Part shown: positions 18,401 to 27,313 of the stretch, piece by piece
Layout of the letters: every line of letters begins with the position of its first letter
Numbering within the stretch: position 1 is the first letter of the stretch
NCBI GenBank assembly: GCA_028714875.1
Contig: JAQTLN010000009.1
Location: 62,001 to 126,000, forward strand
Direction of reading: 5' to 3'
DNA: 64,000 nucleotides
DNA from: Gallionellaceae bacterium
GTDB lineage: Bacteria; Pseudomonadota; Gammaproteobacteria; Burkholderiales; Thiobacillaceae
Translations under genes and position numbers: made by a program
Notes under the pieces: generated by a model
The model's input: the letters and a program-made list of their open reading frames with translations, nothing else
Told to the model about the DNA's origin: nothing
The model's database searches: none

Positions 18401-18816
18401 ACCGGCAATAATTCGCGCAGGCGCTGCTCGACAAGCGCAGCCATGCCGGCGACCACGGGCACCTGCCCATCCCGCCGGGCCGCCGCCCAGATCGCGTCGG
18501 GAAAGCAGCGATCCGCTTCCCAGCGCGGAATCACATGCCAATGCACATGCGGCACCAGATTGCCGAGGCTGGCCAGATTGATCTTGTCCGGCTTCGCCAC
18601 CTCCCGAACCGCCGCCTCCACCGCGAACACCACGTCCATCAGGCGTTGCCGTTCAAGCGGCGGCAGATCGGTCATTTCCTTGACGTGGGCATTCAGGATC
18701 ACCCGGCAGAAACCGGGATAGTCGGCGTCGTCAACCCAGATCACGCGACAGAAAGGGTCGGACCAGAGGAGGTGTTCGGCGGTGGGGGCGCAGAGAAGGC
18801 AAATTTTGTCGGACAT
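18397..18816 (-). CDS. HIT family nucleotide-binding protein
   Basis: A 139-residue histidine-triad hydrolase. The triad is visible as HVHWHVIPRW near residues 91-100. The N terminus has CLLC, a possible zinc-binding pair together with later residues. The family hydrolyses nucleoside phosphoramidates or dinucleotides; the substrate here is unknown. It is convergent with phoR and its TAG stop is contributed by a repeat element. Confidence 0.88.
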   Translation of the reverse strand: MSDKICLLCAPTAEHLLWSDPFCRVIWVDDADYPGFCRVILNAHVKEMTDLPPLERQRLMDVVFAVEAAVREVAKPDKINLASLGNLVPHVHWHVIPRWEADRCFPDAIWAAARRDGQVPVVAGMAALVEQRLRELLPV

Positions 18817-18886
18817 TTTTACACCCGCTGTAAAACGGCAATATCGGCAACATGCATATATATGATACTAATAGTAATTGTTTAAA

Positions 18887-18901
18887 TGGCACGGAACGTG
18901 C
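18887..18901 (+). promoter_or_regulatory. Sigma-54 (RpoN) promoter of the PEP-CTERM gene
   Basis: TGGCACGGAACGTGC matches the -24/-12 consensus TGGCACG-N4-TTGC at all but one position (GTGC for TTGC). It lies 40 bases before the ATG at 18941, leaving a leader of normal length with GGAG at 18932-18935. PEP-CTERM genes are known to be driven by RpoN with the PrsK/PrsR two-component pair, which is not encoded here. Confidence 0.7.
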
Positions 18902-18940
18902 TTTGTGCCGCGTCCCAACCAAAATTTGTATGGAGTGACC

Positions 18941-19630
18941 ATGAAACGAAGAATAGCCGTGGCCGCCTTGGCCTTGCTCGGCATCGCGGGAGAAGGCGCC
19001 GCCGCGCCGATAGAACTGATCAGCAACGGCGGATTTGAAACCGGAAACTTTGCCGGCTGGAGCACGACCTTTAATGGGAGCGGTGGTTGTGACACGGACT
19101 GGAATGTCAGTTCGAGCGGGGGCGCAACAGGTTGTATGGCAGTCGGCAATCCGGTTGCGGGAAGTTATGCCGCTTTCAACAGCTTCGATGGCGATGGACC
19201 CCAGGTATTCCGGTTGAGCCAGTCCGTGCTGTTGCCGACCACCGTGTTGGCCGCGCAGCTCTCGTGGACTCAGACTTACAGCATTCTCGGTATCTTTGGA
19301 GCACCACGCCAATCCCTGGTTGAATTGCGCGATGCGAGCAACACCACCACGCTGGGGACGATCTATAGCCAGACTTACAGTAGTGGCGGGGTCCAGGACT
19401 GGACCACGCTCAACGCGGATCTCACCTCACTGTTGGCGGGCTATGCCGGCCAGACGGTCACGATCGCGTTTAGCAATGTAATTCCCGAGAACTTAACGGG
19501 ACCCGCCGGGTTCGGTCTCGATTCCGTTTCACTTCAAGTCACCAGCGGGGCTGCGGTTCCCGAACCCGCCACCCTGGCTTTGCTGGGTATGGGCCTGGCC
19601 GGCCTGGGGTTTGCCCGCCGCAAGGCCTGA
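18941..19630 (+). CDS. PEP-CTERM sorting-domain protein
   Basis: A 229-residue secreted protein. The N-terminal signal peptide (basic MKRR, hydrophobic core to about 24, Ala-rich cleavage region) is followed by a beta-rich body starting IELISNGGFETGNFAGW, a jelly-roll or carbohydrate-binding-like opening seen in many PEP-CTERM proteins. The C terminus has the sorting signal VPEPATLALLGMGLAGLGF then ARRKA. Exosortase would process this at the membrane, usually for export to extracellular matrix or floc material. The gene stands alone, with a sigma-54 promoter and its own terminator. Confidence 0.92.
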   Translation: MKRRIAVAALALLGIAGEGAAAPIELISNGGFETGNFAGWSTTFNGSGGCDTDWNVSSSGGATGCMAVGNPVAGSYAAFNSFDGDGPQVFRLSQSVLLPTTVLAAQLSWTQTYSILGIFGAPRQSLVELRDASNTTTLGTIYSQTYSSGGVQDWTTLNADLTSLLAGYAGQTVTIAFSNVIPENLTGPAGFGLDSVSLQVTSGAAVPEPATLALLGMGLAGLGFARRKA

Positions 19631-19650
19631 GCGTCTTTCCGGCAGTGTAA

Positions 19651-19680
19651 AAAACGGCGACTTCGGTCGCCGTTTTTGTT
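19651..19680 (+). terminator. Intrinsic terminator of the PEP-CTERM gene
   Basis: An 11-base-pair stem (AAAACGGCGAC / GTCGCCGTTTT) with a TTCG tetraloop is followed by a T-rich tail. It is symmetric enough to work on both strands. Confidence 0.9.
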
Positions 19681-19944
19681 ATTCCCGTTCTTCCATAACC
19701 ACCTGACTGAGTGGTGTCCCTGATGGGCTGGGTTTGATGGGAGACGAGAATGTGGGCTTGCCGCCAGACCAGGTGGCTTCTCCGCTGGCCAGCATGCGGC
19801 GCAATCCTTCGCAATCCGGATCGGGAGTACCGACGATCGGGCAATCGGTCGATTGCGCGAGGTTACCTCGATCATTTCTCCGGCCTGTGCCAGGGCCAGG
19901 AAGAGGGATAACTCAGACCGCAACCTGCTGATGCCGACTCGCAT
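19679..19944 (-). pseudogene. Frameshifted Phd/YefM-like type II antitoxin relic
   Basis: The frame from 19944 reads MRVGISRLRSELSLFLALAQ, continues to a NRPIAR segment, then loses homology. One frame over, the sequence resumes as VGTPDPDCEGLRRMLASGEA and ends MEEREstop at 19679-19681. Joined, the two halves give a normal antitoxin of about 87 residues: N-terminal DNA-binding region, then the NRPIARIVG signature. One base appears missing in the A(I)V junction near 19835. No toxin gene follows; downstream on this strand is the 3' end of the PEP-CTERM gene. Confidence 0.65.
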
Positions 19945-19947
19945 AGC

Positions 19948-20508
19948 TCAATCCACCCACAATCCCCCCAGGGCAAAGCTGATGGCGTCGAAGGGGGGCA
20001 GGCTGACCGCGTCATCATCCTTCAGCGCGGCAAGCAGCAGCCAGCGGCCATCGACGTTTTCATAGGCTTCCAGGGTGCGCAGGTCGGGGTCCACCAGCCA
20101 GACATGTTTGACACCCCAGCGCGCGTAGATCGGCAGCTTCTCCACCCGGTCGACACGCGCGGTGGAGGGCGAGAGGATTTCGCACAGCCAGTCCGGGGCG
20201 AGGTCGAACCAGGCGGTTTCAGGGAGCTTGGGCATGCGCTCGCGGCGCCAGCCGGCGATGTCGGGCACCAGGATGTCACCATCGATGTGAATCTCAGGCT
20301 CGTCAAGAATCCACCAGCCGCCGGGGCCGCTACGGCCTCGGTCGAAAGGGTTCCATAACTCGGCCCCCAGGCCTGAATAGGAACGCGCATGTTTCGGTGC
20401 TGGCCGGGGATGGGTCACCAGCCTGCCGTTGATGATCTCCCCAACCAGGTTCTCCGGCAGGTCGAACAGGTCTTCGTAAGTCGCGAATTTCTCGGCGGGT
20501 AGTCCCAT
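19948..20508 (-). CDS. Uma2 family (DUF820) restriction-endonuclease-like protein
   Basis: A 186-residue protein with the PD-(D/E)XK-like Uma2 pattern: TYEDLFDLPEN at the start, VGEIINGRLV, then DILVPDIAGW and PDWLCEILSPSTARVDRVEKLPIYARWGVKHVWLVDP. The acidic residues and the Glu of CEILSPS are the expected catalytic positions. Uma2 proteins occur in many copies in cyanobacteria and some proteobacteria and their role is unknown. The start at 20508 (MGLPAEKF) is chosen over an in-frame ATG at 20550. It sits directly after the antitoxin relic. Confidence 0.85.
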   Translation of the reverse strand: MGLPAEKFATYEDLFDLPENLVGEIINGRLVTHPRPAPKHARSYSGLGAELWNPFDRGRSGPGGWWILDEPEIHIDGDILVPDIAGWRRERMPKLPETAWFDLAPDWLCEILSPSTARVDRVEKLPIYARWGVKHVWLVDPDLRTLEAYENVDGRWLLLAALKDDDAVSLPPFDAISFALGGLWVD

Positions 20509-20550
20509 TGCGTGCTCCCAGGGCCAGACATGGGCGGGATTATGGCGCAT

Positions 20551-20583
20551 CTCGCCGGCATGCCGGCGAGACGCCAGCGCTAC
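20551..20583 (-). repeat. Dispersed TAGCGC-type palindrome at the DUF3683 stop
   Basis: Read on the minus strand, the TAG stop of the 1291-residue gene (20580-20582) begins the element. A CTCGCCGGCATGCCGGCGAG perfect palindrome at 20551-20570 follows. Confidence 0.8.
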
Positions 20584-23500
20584 AAGAGCACCTTCTCAAT
20601 ACCGCCCGCATTGGCCTTGGCGACGAAGTCCTTCAGCCAGCCCTCGCCCAGCTTCAGGCGCGCCAGTTCCACCACGATGTAGTCGGCTTCGATCTTGCTG
20701 TCTTCGCCGTAGCGGTCGAGGCCTTGCAGGCAGGAGGGGCAGGAAGTCAGCACCTTGACTTGCTCCGCGCCGGAATCGCGCAGGTCGCCGGCGACACGGT
20801 CGATTTCCTCGGCCTTGCGGAAACGGACCTGGGTGGCGATGTCCGGGCGGCTGGCGGCGAAGGTGCCGGATTCACCGCAGCAGCGTTCCGACAGCTTCAC
20901 GTCCGACCCCATCAGGGTCTGCACGGTCTTGATCGGGTTGTGCAGCTTGATCGGGGTGTGGCAGGGGTCGTGGTACATGTATTTGGTGCCACCCACCGCG
21001 TCGAGCTTGACGCCTTTCTCCATCATGTATTCATGGATGTCCATGATTCGGCAGCCTGGGAAGATCTTGTCGAACTGGTATTCCATCAACTGATCCAGGC
21101 AGGTGCCGCAGGACACCAGAACGGTCTTGATGTCGAGGTAGTTCAGGGTGTTGGCGATGCGGTGGAACAGCACCCGGTTCTGCATGGTGATGGCTTCGCC
21201 CTTGGGGCGGTCGCCGGTGGCGATTTGCGGGTAGCCGCAGCAGAGATAGGTGGGCGGCAACACAGTCTGGGCGCCGAGTTCATAGAGCCAGGCGAGTGTG
21301 GCCAGACCGACCTGGGAGAACAGACGCTCGGAACCGCAACCGGGGAAGTAGAAGACGGCGTCAGACTCTTCCGTCACCTTGGTCGGGTCGCGCAGCACCG
21401 GCACCACCTTGGGATCGTTGAGGCCGAGCAATTGCCGCGTCGTCTTGCTCGGCAAGTTGGCGCCGGGCAGGGCGCGGTTGAAGAAGTGGATCAACTGGGT
21501 TTTCGCGCCCGGCTTGCCGATGCTGGAGGGGGGCTGGCGCATGGCTTCGCGCACCGCCGGCAAGGTGCGCATCACCGCCGCGCCGATGCGTTGGCCGATG
21601 TAGCCGAACTCGATGGCGCCCTTGCGCAGGACATGGATGACGTCGCCATCGGTGCTGTTGAGGAAGGCCAGCGCCAGGCGCGAGGCCGGCGCCTTCTTCT
21701 TCTTGCCGGCGGCATTGAGGAAGTTGCGCATGGCCACGGTGACGTCGCCGAAATCGATGTCCACCGGGCAGGGGTTCACGCATTTGTGGCAGACCGTGCA
21801 GTGGTCGGCGACGTCGTCGAACTCGTCGAAGTGCTTCAGCGAGATGCCACGCCGGGTCTGCTCCTCGTAGAGAAAAGCTTCGATCAGCAGCGAGGTGGCA
21901 AGGATTTTGTTGCGCGGCGAATAGAGCAGATTGGCGCGCGGCACATGGGTGGTGCAGACCGGCTTGCACTTGCCGCAACGCAGGCAGTCCTTGATGGAGT
22001 CTGCGATGGCGCCGATCTCCGACTGCTCCATGATCAGCGATTCCAGTTCCAGCAGGCCGAACGAGGGCGTGTAGGCGTTACCCAGGTCGGCGCCCTTGAG
22101 CAGCTTGCCCTTGTTGAAGCGGCCTTCCGGGTCGACCTGGTTTTTGTAGGCGGCGAACGCCGACAAGGTCTGATCGGAGAGGAACTCCAGTTTGGTGATG
22201 CCGATGCCGTGCTCGCCGGAAATGACGCCGCCGAGGTCTTGCGCCAGCCGCATGATGCGGGCCACCGCCTGGTTGGCGGTGGCAAGCATGGCGTAATCGT
22301 CGGAATTGACCGGGATGTTGGTATGCACGTTGCCGTCGCCGGCGTGCATGTGCAGGGCGACAAATACGCGGCCCTTGAGCACGCGCTTGTGGATCGCGTC
22401 GCATGCGGCCAGCACCGGCTCATATTCGCGGCCGGTGAATATCTGCTGGAGTTCGCCACGCACTTCGCGCTTCCAGGAGACGCGCAGGCTGTGATCCTGG
22501 AGGGCGCGGAAGGTCTCTTCTCCCCACCCCCTCCGGGGGAGGGGGTGGGGGAGAGGGAGCGGCGGTTGATCCGGCGGAGTCGCTTGTTCAGGCGTTGTTC
22601 CCTCTCCCCGGCCCTCCCCCGGGGGGGGAGGGAGCAGGGCGTCCAGATACCCGGTCCAGCGCGTTCGCACCTGTCTCAGCATTTCCAGGGCGCGTTGGCG
22701 GCGGTGTTCGGTCAACTCCGGGTCGGCGGTGCCTTCCTCGTCTTCGGTCAGGGGCAGCGTGCCCTTGATGAAGCCTTCCAGTTCCCCTAGCAGCGCCAGC
22801 TTGTTCTTGATCGACAGCTCGATGTTGATGCGTTCCACGCCATCCGAATAGTCGGCCAGACGGTCGAGCGGAATCACCACGTCCTCGTTCACCTTGAAGG
22901 CGTTGGTGTGTTTGGCGATGGCGGCGGTGCGGGCGCGGTCGAGCCAGAATTTCTTACGGGTTTCCGTGCTGCTGGCGATGAAGCCCTCGCCGCCGCGCGC
23001 GCGCGCGCACTCGACGATGCGGGCGGCGGCGGCATCGACGGCGGCGACGTCATCGGAAGCGATGTCAGCCAGCAGCACCATGTTCGGGCGGCCGCTGCGC
23101 TCGGCCTTGGTGGCATAGCCCACCGCCTTGATGTAGCGGGCATCCATGTGTTCCAGGCCGGCGAGCAAGACGTCCCCGGGAGTGCCGCTGAAGTCGCGGG
23201 TGATTTCAACTATGGCCGGCACGGCTTCGGAAACCTGGCCGAAGAACTCCAGGCACACCGTGCGGATCTGCGGCGGCATGCGGTGCAGGACGAAAGTGGC
23301 TTGGGTGATGAGGCCGTCGCAGCCTTCCTTCTGGATGCCGGGCAGGCCGGACAGGAACTTGTCGGTGACGTCCTTGCCGAGGCCGCGCTTGCGGAAGGCG
23401 GCCCCGGGAATTTCCAGGATTTCCGGCTCGCCCTTGGGGCTGCCGTCGGCATGGAAACGCGCCAGTTCGAAGCGCGCCACCGCCACATCGTGAATCTTGG

Positions 23501-24455
23501 ACAGGTTATGGTCGAGGCGGGTGACTTCCAGCCAGTCGGCGTCCGGCGTCACCATTTTCCAGGACACCAGGTTGTCCAGCGCCGTGCCCCACAGCACCGC
23601 CTTCTTGCCGCCCGCGTTCATGGAGACGTTGCCGCCGATGCAGGAGGCATCCGCCGAGGTGGGGTCGACCGCGAAGGCCAGGCCGGCGGCTTCCGCCACT
23701 TCCATGACCCGGCGTGTCACCACCCCGGCGCCGCAGGTGATGGTCGGCGTGGCGGTGGCATGGCCGGGTAGCACGCGCGGCTCGATGGCGCTTTTGTAAT
23801 CGAGTTTTTCCGTGTTGATGACCGCCGAGAAACGGGTCAACGGCACCGCGCCGCCGGTATAGCCGGTGCCGCCGCCGCGTGGAATCACCGTCAGCCCGAG
23901 TTCGACGCAGCCGGCCACCAGGGCGGGGATTTCGTTCTCGTTGTCCGGGTTGAGCACCACGAAGGGGTATTCCACGCGCCAGTCGGTCGCGTCGGTGACA
24001 TGGCTGACCCGGGCCATGCCGTCGAAAGCGATGTTGTCGCGCCGGGTGTGGCGGGTAAGGGTGCGCAGCAGGCCCTCGCGCAGGTGGCTGGTTTCCGCGA
24101 AGCCGGCCTCGAAGGAGTCCACCGCGCGGTTGGATAGTTGCAGCAGTTTGCCGACTCGCTCGTTGCCCTGGCGGCGCTTCTCGATTTCGCCCAGACGGTG
24201 ACGCAGCGCCTGGATCAACAAGCCGCGACGAGCCGGGTTGGCGAGCAGGTCGTCTTCCAGGTAGGGATTGCGGGTGACCACCCAGATGTCGCCCAGCACC
24301 TCGAACAGCATGCGCGCGGAACGCCCGGTCTTGCGCTCGCCGCGCAGTTCCTCGACCAGACGCCAGCCTTCGGCGCCAAGCAGGCGAATGACGATTTCGC
24401 GGTCGGAAAACGAGGTGTAGTTGTAGGGAATCTCGCGGATGCGCTCGGTGGTCAT
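20580..24455 (-). CDS. DUF3683 FAD-linked oxidase / Fe-S oxidoreductase fusion (D-lactate/glycolate dehydrogenase-like)
   Basis: A 1291-residue fusion protein. Residues about 1-115 are DUF3683. A PCMH-type FAD domain follows ([18 protein letters not shown] near 195), then an FAD-oxidase C-terminal domain (to about 760). Two 4Fe-4S motifs are present ([11 protein letters not shown] and [14 protein letters not shown]), then two CCG cysteine-rich domains ([43 protein letters not shown]). This combines GlcD/Dld-like and GlpC-like modules, so it should oxidise a 2-hydroxy acid and pass electrons to the respiratory chain; D-lactate is my inference. An in-frame insertion of repeat DNA lies at 22515-22641. 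Confidence 0.9.
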   Translation of the reverse strand: MTTERIREIPYNYTSFSDREIVIRLLGAEGWRLVEELRGERKTGRSARMLFEVLGDIWVVTRNPYLEDDLLANPARRGLLIQALRHRLGEIEKRRQGNERVGKLLQLSNRAVDSFEAGFAETSHLREGLLRTLTRHTRRDNIAFDGMARVSHVTDATDWRVEYPFVVLNPDNENEIPALVAGCVELGLTVIPRGGGTGYTGGAVPLTRFSAVINTEKLDYKSAIEPRVLPGHATATPTITCGAGVVTRRVMEVAEAAGLAFAVDPTSADASCIGGNVSMNAGGKKAVLWGTALDNLVSWKMVTPDADWLEVTRLDHNLSKIHDVAVARFELARFHADGSPKGEPEILEIPGAAFRKRGLGKDVTDKFLSGLPGIQKEGCDGLITQATFVLHRMPPQIRTVCLEFFGQVSEAVPAIVEITRDFSGTPGDVLLAGLEHMDARYIKAVGYATKAERSGRPNMVLLADIASDDVAAVDAAAARIVECARARGGEGFIASSTETRKKFWLDRARTAAIAKHTNAFKVNEDVVIPLDRLADYSDGVERINIELSIKNKLALLGELEGFIKGTLPLTEDEEGTADPELTEHRRQRALEMLRQVRTRWTGYLDALLPPPPGEGRGEGTTPEQATPPDQPPLPLPHPLPRRGWGEETFRALQDHSLRVSWKREVRGELQQIFTGREYEPVLAACDAIHKRVLKGRVFVALHMHAGDGNVHTNIPVNSDDYAMLATANQAVARIMRLAQDLGGVISGEHGIGITKLEFLSDQTLSAFAAYKNQVDPEGRFNKGKLLKGADLGNAYTPSFGLLELESLIMEQSEIGAIADSIKDCLRCGKCKPVCTTHVPRANLLYSPRNKILATSLLIEAFLYEEQTRRGISLKHFDEFDDVADHCTVCHKCVNPCPVDIDFGDVTVAMRNFLNAAGKKKKAPASRLALAFLNSTDGDVIHVLRKGAIEFGYIGQRIGAAVMRTLPAVREAMRQPPSSIGKPGAKTQLIHFFNRALPGANLPSKTTRQLLGLNDPKVVPVLRDPTKVTEESDAVFYFPGCGSERLFSQVGLATLAWLYELGAQTVLPPTYLCCGYPQIATGDRPKGEAITMQNRVLFHRIANTLNYLDIKTVLVSCGTCLDQLMEYQFDKIFPGCRIMDIHEYMMEKGVKLDAVGGTKYMYHDPCHTPIKLHNPIKTVQTLMGSDVKLSERCCGESGTFAASRPDIATQVRFRKAEEIDRVAGDLRDSGAEQVKVLTSCPSCLQGLDRYGEDSKIEADYIVVELARLKLGEGWLKDFVAKANAGGIEKVLL
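22515..22641. repeat. C/G-rich palindromic repeat inserted in frame within the DUF3683 gene
   Basis: Two hairpins of runs of C and G (CTCCCCCACC-type arms) flank a 40-base centre. On the coding strand they translate to a Pro/Gly/Arg-rich stretch ([11 protein letters not shown] ... [14 protein letters not shown]), unlike the rest of the protein. The insertion keeps the frame. A related element is at 59746-59786. Confidence 0.75.
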
Positions 24456-24628
24456 GTCAGCAATTGCTTATATTGAGGCGGCGAATTCTACCGGAAGCGC
24501 ACCCCGTGACTCCGCTTGATTCCCGATTCAACCTTATCCATCAAGGGGATATGTGATTGCTGCACGGCAACATCGCGGCCTTGTCGGGGCGGCGTAGAAT
24601 GCGAACGAACTTTTCGCGCCCTCACACC

Positions 24629-25045
24629 ATGATTCCCTTGCTCATCGTCGCCCACGGCAATCTCGGCGACAGCCTCATCCAGTGTGCCAGCCATGTGCTG
24701 GGGCAACGCCCGGAGCAACTGGAAAGCCTCGACCTTTCTTCCTCCGACGATCCCGGCGAGATGCTGGAACAGGCGCGAGCACAGATCGCGCGTCTGGATC
24801 GGGGCAAGGGGGTGTTGATCCTCACCGATGTCTATGGCGCCACGCCCTGCAACACCGTGTGCAAACTGATTCAGCATGAGCATGTGGAAGCGGTGGCCGG
24901 CGTCAACCTGCCAATGTTGCTCAAGGCGCTGAATTACCGCAATGAAACCCTTTCCCTGTTGATCCGCAAAGCGGTGCAGGGTGGGCAGGAGGGCGTCATG
25001 TACATCCTGCCGCGTGACGCCGAGGAAGAATATAGCGATGCCTGA
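24629..25045 (+). CDS. PTS EIIA component, mannose (EIIA-Man/AgaF) family
   Basis: A 138-residue cytoplasmic phosphocarrier. The active-site His9 is in LLIVAHGNLGDSL, and GVLILTDVYGATPCNTV is the conserved central segment. It accepts phosphate from HPr. No EIIB or EIIC is encoded nearby, so this belongs to a regulatory PTS as in other betaproteobacteria. The start at 24629 is chosen; the upstream in-frame extension has no family similarity. It overlaps ptsH. Confidence 0.9.
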   Translation: MIPLLIVAHGNLGDSLIQCASHVLGQRPEQLESLDLSSSDDPGEMLEQARAQIARLDRGKGVLILTDVYGATPCNTVCKLIQHEHVEAVAGVNLPMLLKALNYRNETLSLLIRKAVQGGQEGVMYILPRDAEEEYSDA

Positions 25046-25307
25046 ACGTGAAATCGAAATCACCAACAAGCTGGGCCTGCATGCCCGCGCTTCCGCCAAA
25101 CTCACCCAGGCCGCCAGCAGTTTTCCCTGTGAGGTCTGGATTTCACGCAGTGGCCGCCGCATCAACGGCAAAAGCATCATGGGCGTGATGATGCTGGCCG
25201 CCGCGCGTGGCAGCAGCATCAAGCTGGAAACCTTCGGACCCGAGGAAGACGTGGCCATGGCGGCGCTGGTGGCGTTGATCGAGGACAAGTTTGGAGAAGG
25301 CGAATGA
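25038..25307 (+). CDS. ptsH: Phosphocarrier protein HPr
   Basis: An 89-residue HPr. His15 in NKLGLHARASAKL is the residue phosphorylated by EI, and Ser46 in GKSIMGVMML is the site for HPr kinase/phosphorylase in organisms that have it. The ATG at 25038 overlaps the end of the EIIA gene by 8 bases. ptsI follows, but 121 bases of palindromic repeat DNA lie between them. Confidence 0.95.
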   Translation: MPEREIEITNKLGLHARASAKLTQAASSFPCEVWISRSGRRINGKSIMGVMMLAAARGSSIKLETFGPEEDVAMAALVALIEDKFGEGE

Positions 25308-25308
25308 G

Positions 25309-25425
25309 GCGATTTCGGATTTCGGATTTCGGATTTCAGATTTGGCGGATCGGGCGCGGTACAGCCGCGCGAGAAAAATCCGAAATCGAAAACATCCGAA
25401 ATCCGAAATCCGAAACCCGAAATTG
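25309..25425. repeat. Large inverted repeat of ATTTCGG/CCGAAAT units between ptsH and ptsI
   Basis: The left arm has three 7-base steps of GATTTCG. The right arm has the complementary ATCCGAAAT series, with a GC-rich centre holding GCGCGGTACAGCCGCGC. It could form a very long hairpin. The element makes the frame upstream of ptsI look open on both strands (RISDFGFRISD / KSEIRNPKS), a pattern of low-complexity repeat translation, not a gene. Confidence 0.85.
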
Positions 25426-25428
25426 CCC

Positions 25429-27153
25429 ATGACCTTCTCACTACACGGCATCGCGGTTTCCAGTGGCTATGCGATCGGCCGGGCGCAGCTTTACTCCCAG
25501 GACCGCCTGGAAGCGCCACATTACCTGTTGCGTCCGGAGCATCTGGACGCGGAAGTGGCTCGCTTTACCGCGGCGGTGGAGGCGGTGCGCGCGGAAATGC
25601 TCGAACTGCGGGAACACATTCCGGAAGGCGCGCCGGTGGAGCTCTCCGCCTTCCTCAACGTGCATATCCTGATCCTCAACGATTCCATGCTGTCCGACGC
25701 GCCCAAGCAGCGCATTCGCGCCGACCGTTGCAACGCGGAATGGGCGCTTTCGCAGCAGACCGAGGCGCTGATCGTGCAGTTCGAATCGATCGAGGACGAT
25801 TACCTGCGCGAGCGCCGTAATGACGTGCGCCAGGTGGCCGACAAGGTGCTCAAGGAACTCATGGGCCATCCCGGCCATGCGCCCTTGAAACCCGCCGAGG
25901 AAGGCGACAGCATCCTGGTCGCGCACGATCTGTCGCCCTCCGACATGGTGCTGTTCAAGCGCCACGACTTCGCCGGTTTCATCACCGATCTCGGCGGCAC
26001 CACCTCGCACACCGCCATCCTCGCGCGCAGCCTCAGCCTGCCTTCGGTGATGGCCTTGCACAGCGCGCGCGCCCTGATCCAGGAAGGCGACTGGCTGATC
26101 GTCGATGGCGTGGCCGGCGTGGTCATCGTCAACCCGGATGCCGGCATCCTCGACGAATACCGTCTGCGCCGGAACCAGTGGCATCTGGAACAGAAGAAGC
26201 TGCGGCGTCTCAAGACCAGTCCCTCCGCCACCCTGGACGGGCTGGAAGTCGAGCTTCAGGCGAATATCGACCTGCCCAACGACGTGGGCCAGGCGCTGGG
26301 AGAAAACGCCAGCGGCATCGGCTTGTTCCGCAGTGAATTCCTGTTCCTCAACCGCGACGACCTGCCTTCGGAAGAGGAGCAGTTCGAGGCCTACCGGCAT
26401 GTGGCGCGGGAAATGGTCGGGCGCTGCGTAGTCATCCGCACCCTCGACGTGGGCGCCGACAAATCCGTGCGCTGGCTGCACGAAAAAAGCGTCAACCCCG
26501 CGCTTGGCCGTCGCGCCATCCGCCTGTGCCTGGCGGAACCGCAAATCTTCATCAGCCAGATCCGCGCCCTGCTGCGCGCCAGCCACTACGGCCAGATCAA
26601 GATCCTGCTGCCGATGCTGTCCAGCCTGACCGAACTCGACCAGGCGCTGGCGTTGATCGGCGCGGCGCGCGGCATGTTGCGCGTGGAAGGCATCCCCTTC
26701 GATGAAGAAACCCCCATCGGTGGCATGATCGAAGTGCCCGCCGCCGCGCTGTCGGCGGAATGGTTCGCGAAGAAGCTGGATTTTCTCTCCATCGGCACCA
26801 ACGATCTGATCCAGTACACCCTGGCCATCGATCGCACCGACGACACCGTCGCCCACCTCTACGACCCGTTGCACCCCTCCGTGCTGGCCCTGATCAGCCA
26901 CACGCTCATGGTTGGCCGCAAGCTGGGCAAACCAGTCTCGGTATGCGGCGAAATGGCGGGCGATCCCAGGCTCACCCGCCTGCTGCTCGGCATGGGGCTG
27001 ACCCGTTTCTCCATGCACCCGGCGCACATCCTCACGGTGAAACAGCAGGTACTGCGCAGCCATATCGGTGAACTTGCCCCGCAAGCCAGAAAACTCCTGC
27101 GCGCCGGCCGCCCGGATCGTATCCAGGAATATCTGGAACAGATCAACCGGTAA
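25429..27153 (+). CDS. ptsI: PTS enzyme I (phosphoenolpyruvate-protein phosphotransferase)
   Basis: Enzyme I takes phosphate from PEP onto His194 (LGGTTSHTAILAR) and passes it to HPr. The 574-residue protein shows the HPr-binding N-terminal domain, the swivelling His domain, and the PEP-binding TIM barrel (GLFRSEFLFLNRD, RTLDVGADKSV, GTNDLIQYTLAIDR, VCGEMAGDP). The start at 25429 gives MTFSLHGIAVSSGYAIG, standard for EI; a 46-codon upstream extension is repeat translation. With the EIIA and HPr genes it makes a three-gene regulatory PTS. Confidence 0.96.
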   Translation: MTFSLHGIAVSSGYAIGRAQLYSQDRLEAPHYLLRPEHLDAEVARFTAAVEAVRAEMLELREHIPEGAPVELSAFLNVHILILNDSMLSDAPKQRIRADRCNAEWALSQQTEALIVQFESIEDDYLRERRNDVRQVADKVLKELMGHPGHAPLKPAEEGDSILVAHDLSPSDMVLFKRHDFAGFITDLGGTTSHTAILARSLSLPSVMALHSARALIQEGDWLIVDGVAGVVIVNPDAGILDEYRLRRNQWHLEQKKLRRLKTSPSATLDGLEVELQANIDLPNDVGQALGENASGIGLFRSEFLFLNRDDLPSEEEQFEAYRHVAREMVGRCVVIRTLDVGADKSVRWLHEKSVNPALGRRAIRLCLAEPQIFISQIRALLRASHYGQIKILLPMLSSLTELDQALALIGAARGMLRVEGIPFDEETPIGGMIEVPAAALSAEWFAKKLDFLSIGTNDLIQYTLAIDRTDDTVAHLYDPLHPSVLALISHTLMVGRKLGKPVSVCGEMAGDPRLTRLLLGMGLTRFSMHPAHILTVKQQVLRSHIGELAPQARKLLRAGRPDRIQEYLEQINR

Positions 27154-27161
27154 TCCCCCGT

Positions 27162-27217
27162 GGGATGGGGTGAGGTACGAACCGCACCACGCAGGCCGAT
27201 GCGGTTCGCCGCGCTCT
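27162..27217. repeat. Dispersed repeat (ACGAACCGCACCAC family)
   Basis: GAACCGCACCAC and GATGCGGTTCG form an inverted pair, and the segment matches 53698-53778. It follows the ptsI stop by about 10 bases. Confidence 0.65.
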
Positions 27218-27254
27218 GATGAAGCCCCTTCCCTTCAGTAACTACATCCCAGAC

Positions 27255-27281
27255 TCAAGTTTTTCTTTGCTTTGTCGATAG
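27255..27281 (+). promoter_or_regulatory. Sigma-28 (FliA) promoter of the diguanylate cyclase gene
   Basis: TCAAGTTT, 11 bases, GTCGATAG; the consensus is TAAAGTTT-N11-GCCGATAA. The -10 ends 32 bases before the ATG at 27314, leaving a leader of ordinary length. Confidence 0.7.
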
Positions 27282-27313
27282 TGCTTACGACATAGAACTA
27301 TTAGGGCAAAACC

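Noticed and set aside
20508-22790. A 760-codon open frame on the plus strand
   Set aside because: It lies antisense to the clearly real DUF3683 oxidoreductase gene; such shadows are expected at this GC content and its translation has no recognisable motif.
25291-25428. 46-codon N-terminal extension of EI, and a minus-strand gene starting in the same place
   Set aside because: Both translate the ATTTCGG repeat; the true EI start is at 25429.
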